A stretch of DNA of 32,018 nucleotides from contig JBMZDR010000022.1 of the NCBI GenBank assembly GCA_049614485.1, forward strand, positions 1-32,018, written 5' to 3'. The notes below the pieces were generated by a model. It was given only the letters and a program-made list of their open reading frames with translations, made no database searches and was not told the DNA's origin. Below are positions 32,004-32,018 of this stretch, one piece after another. A program made the translations under genes and the position numbers. Numbering within the stretch: the first letter of the stretch is position 1; every line of letters begins with the position of its first letter. Origin of the DNA: GCA-2733415 sp049614485. Its GTDB lineage: Bacteria > Bacteroidota > Bacteroidia > Flavobacteriales > Flavobacteriaceae.

Positions 32004-32018
32004 GTGTCCTTGAGGACA
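32004..32018 (-). repeat. Dispersed palindrome copy 11, compensated variant, cut by window end
   Basis: + strand GTGTCCTTGAGGACA, with the last base outside the window. Both arms carry the change (C and G in place of T and A), so the dyad is kept. It lies 5 bases upstream of the hammerhead's stem III. Confidence 0.8.

Noticed and set aside
5837..32018. Dispersed repeats as a CRISPR array.
   Set aside because: Copies are hundreds to thousands of bases apart, partly inside genes, with no regular spacers and no cas genes.
1..32018. tRNA genes, insertion sequences, integrase or attachment sites.
   Set aside because: None seen on either strand by eye; no transposase or recombinase motifs in any likely protein.

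Overview
The window looks like part of a double-stranded DNA phage of a Bacteroidota host, probably podovirus-like. It is AT-rich. Genes start behind A-rich leaders with no clear Shine-Dalgarno sequence. The best promoter has the Bacteroidota layout (TTG, 20 bases, TAnnTTTG). The primase N-terminus resembles the BT4734-like domain common in this phylum. Several structural proteins resemble tail proteins of crAss-like and other Bacteroidota phages; this is from memory of the families, not a search. No capsid, terminase, portal, DNA polymerase, tRNA or integrase is visible, so the window is only part of the genome.

Layout: two opposed blocks. Bases 1-17865 (+ strand) hold virion genes: a large tail-type protein cut by the left edge, two smaller tail-type proteins, a GNAT acetyltransferase, and three successive genes (293, 672 and 2887 aa) that look like T7 gp14/gp15/gp16-type internal or ejection proteins. 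The last carries an HEFGH metallopeptidase motif. Bases 17959-31920 (- strand) hold a packed early/replication block. In transcription order from the right edge it has small membrane and unknown proteins, a membrane-anchored lytic transglycosylase, a glutamine amidotransferase/GGCT/zinc-ribbon fusion, small genes (DUF3846-like, DUF1599-like), a stand-alone DnaA-domain-IV-like protein, a DUF1071 annealing protein, a RecE-like exonuclease, an SSB-like protein, a primase-helicase, an SNF2-type helicase, a VRR-NUC nuclease, a second DnaA-domain-IV-like protein, a calcineurin-type phosphoesterase and a PD-(D/E)XK protein. Together these look like replication and recombination by strand annealing, plus nucleotide or cofactor side activities.

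Two non-coding signals stand out. First, the - strand at 31948-31998 reads as a complete type III hammerhead ribozyme (CUGAUGA, GAAA, GUC cleavage site, three stems) in the 5' leader of the right-most genes. Second, a 16-bp palindrome, GTGTCTTCAAAGACAC or close variants, occurs eleven times between 5837 and the right edge. It lies mostly at gene ends and in leaders, usually with the same orientation relative to transcription, and its density rises to the right. One copy forms the stem of an intrinsic terminator. The right-most copy carries a paired change that keeps the dyad, and it lies 5 bases upstream of the hammerhead.

Many - strand genes also share a TTAAATCA-like leader motif, and five junctions are TAATG stop/start overlaps, pointing to compact, translationally coupled expression.
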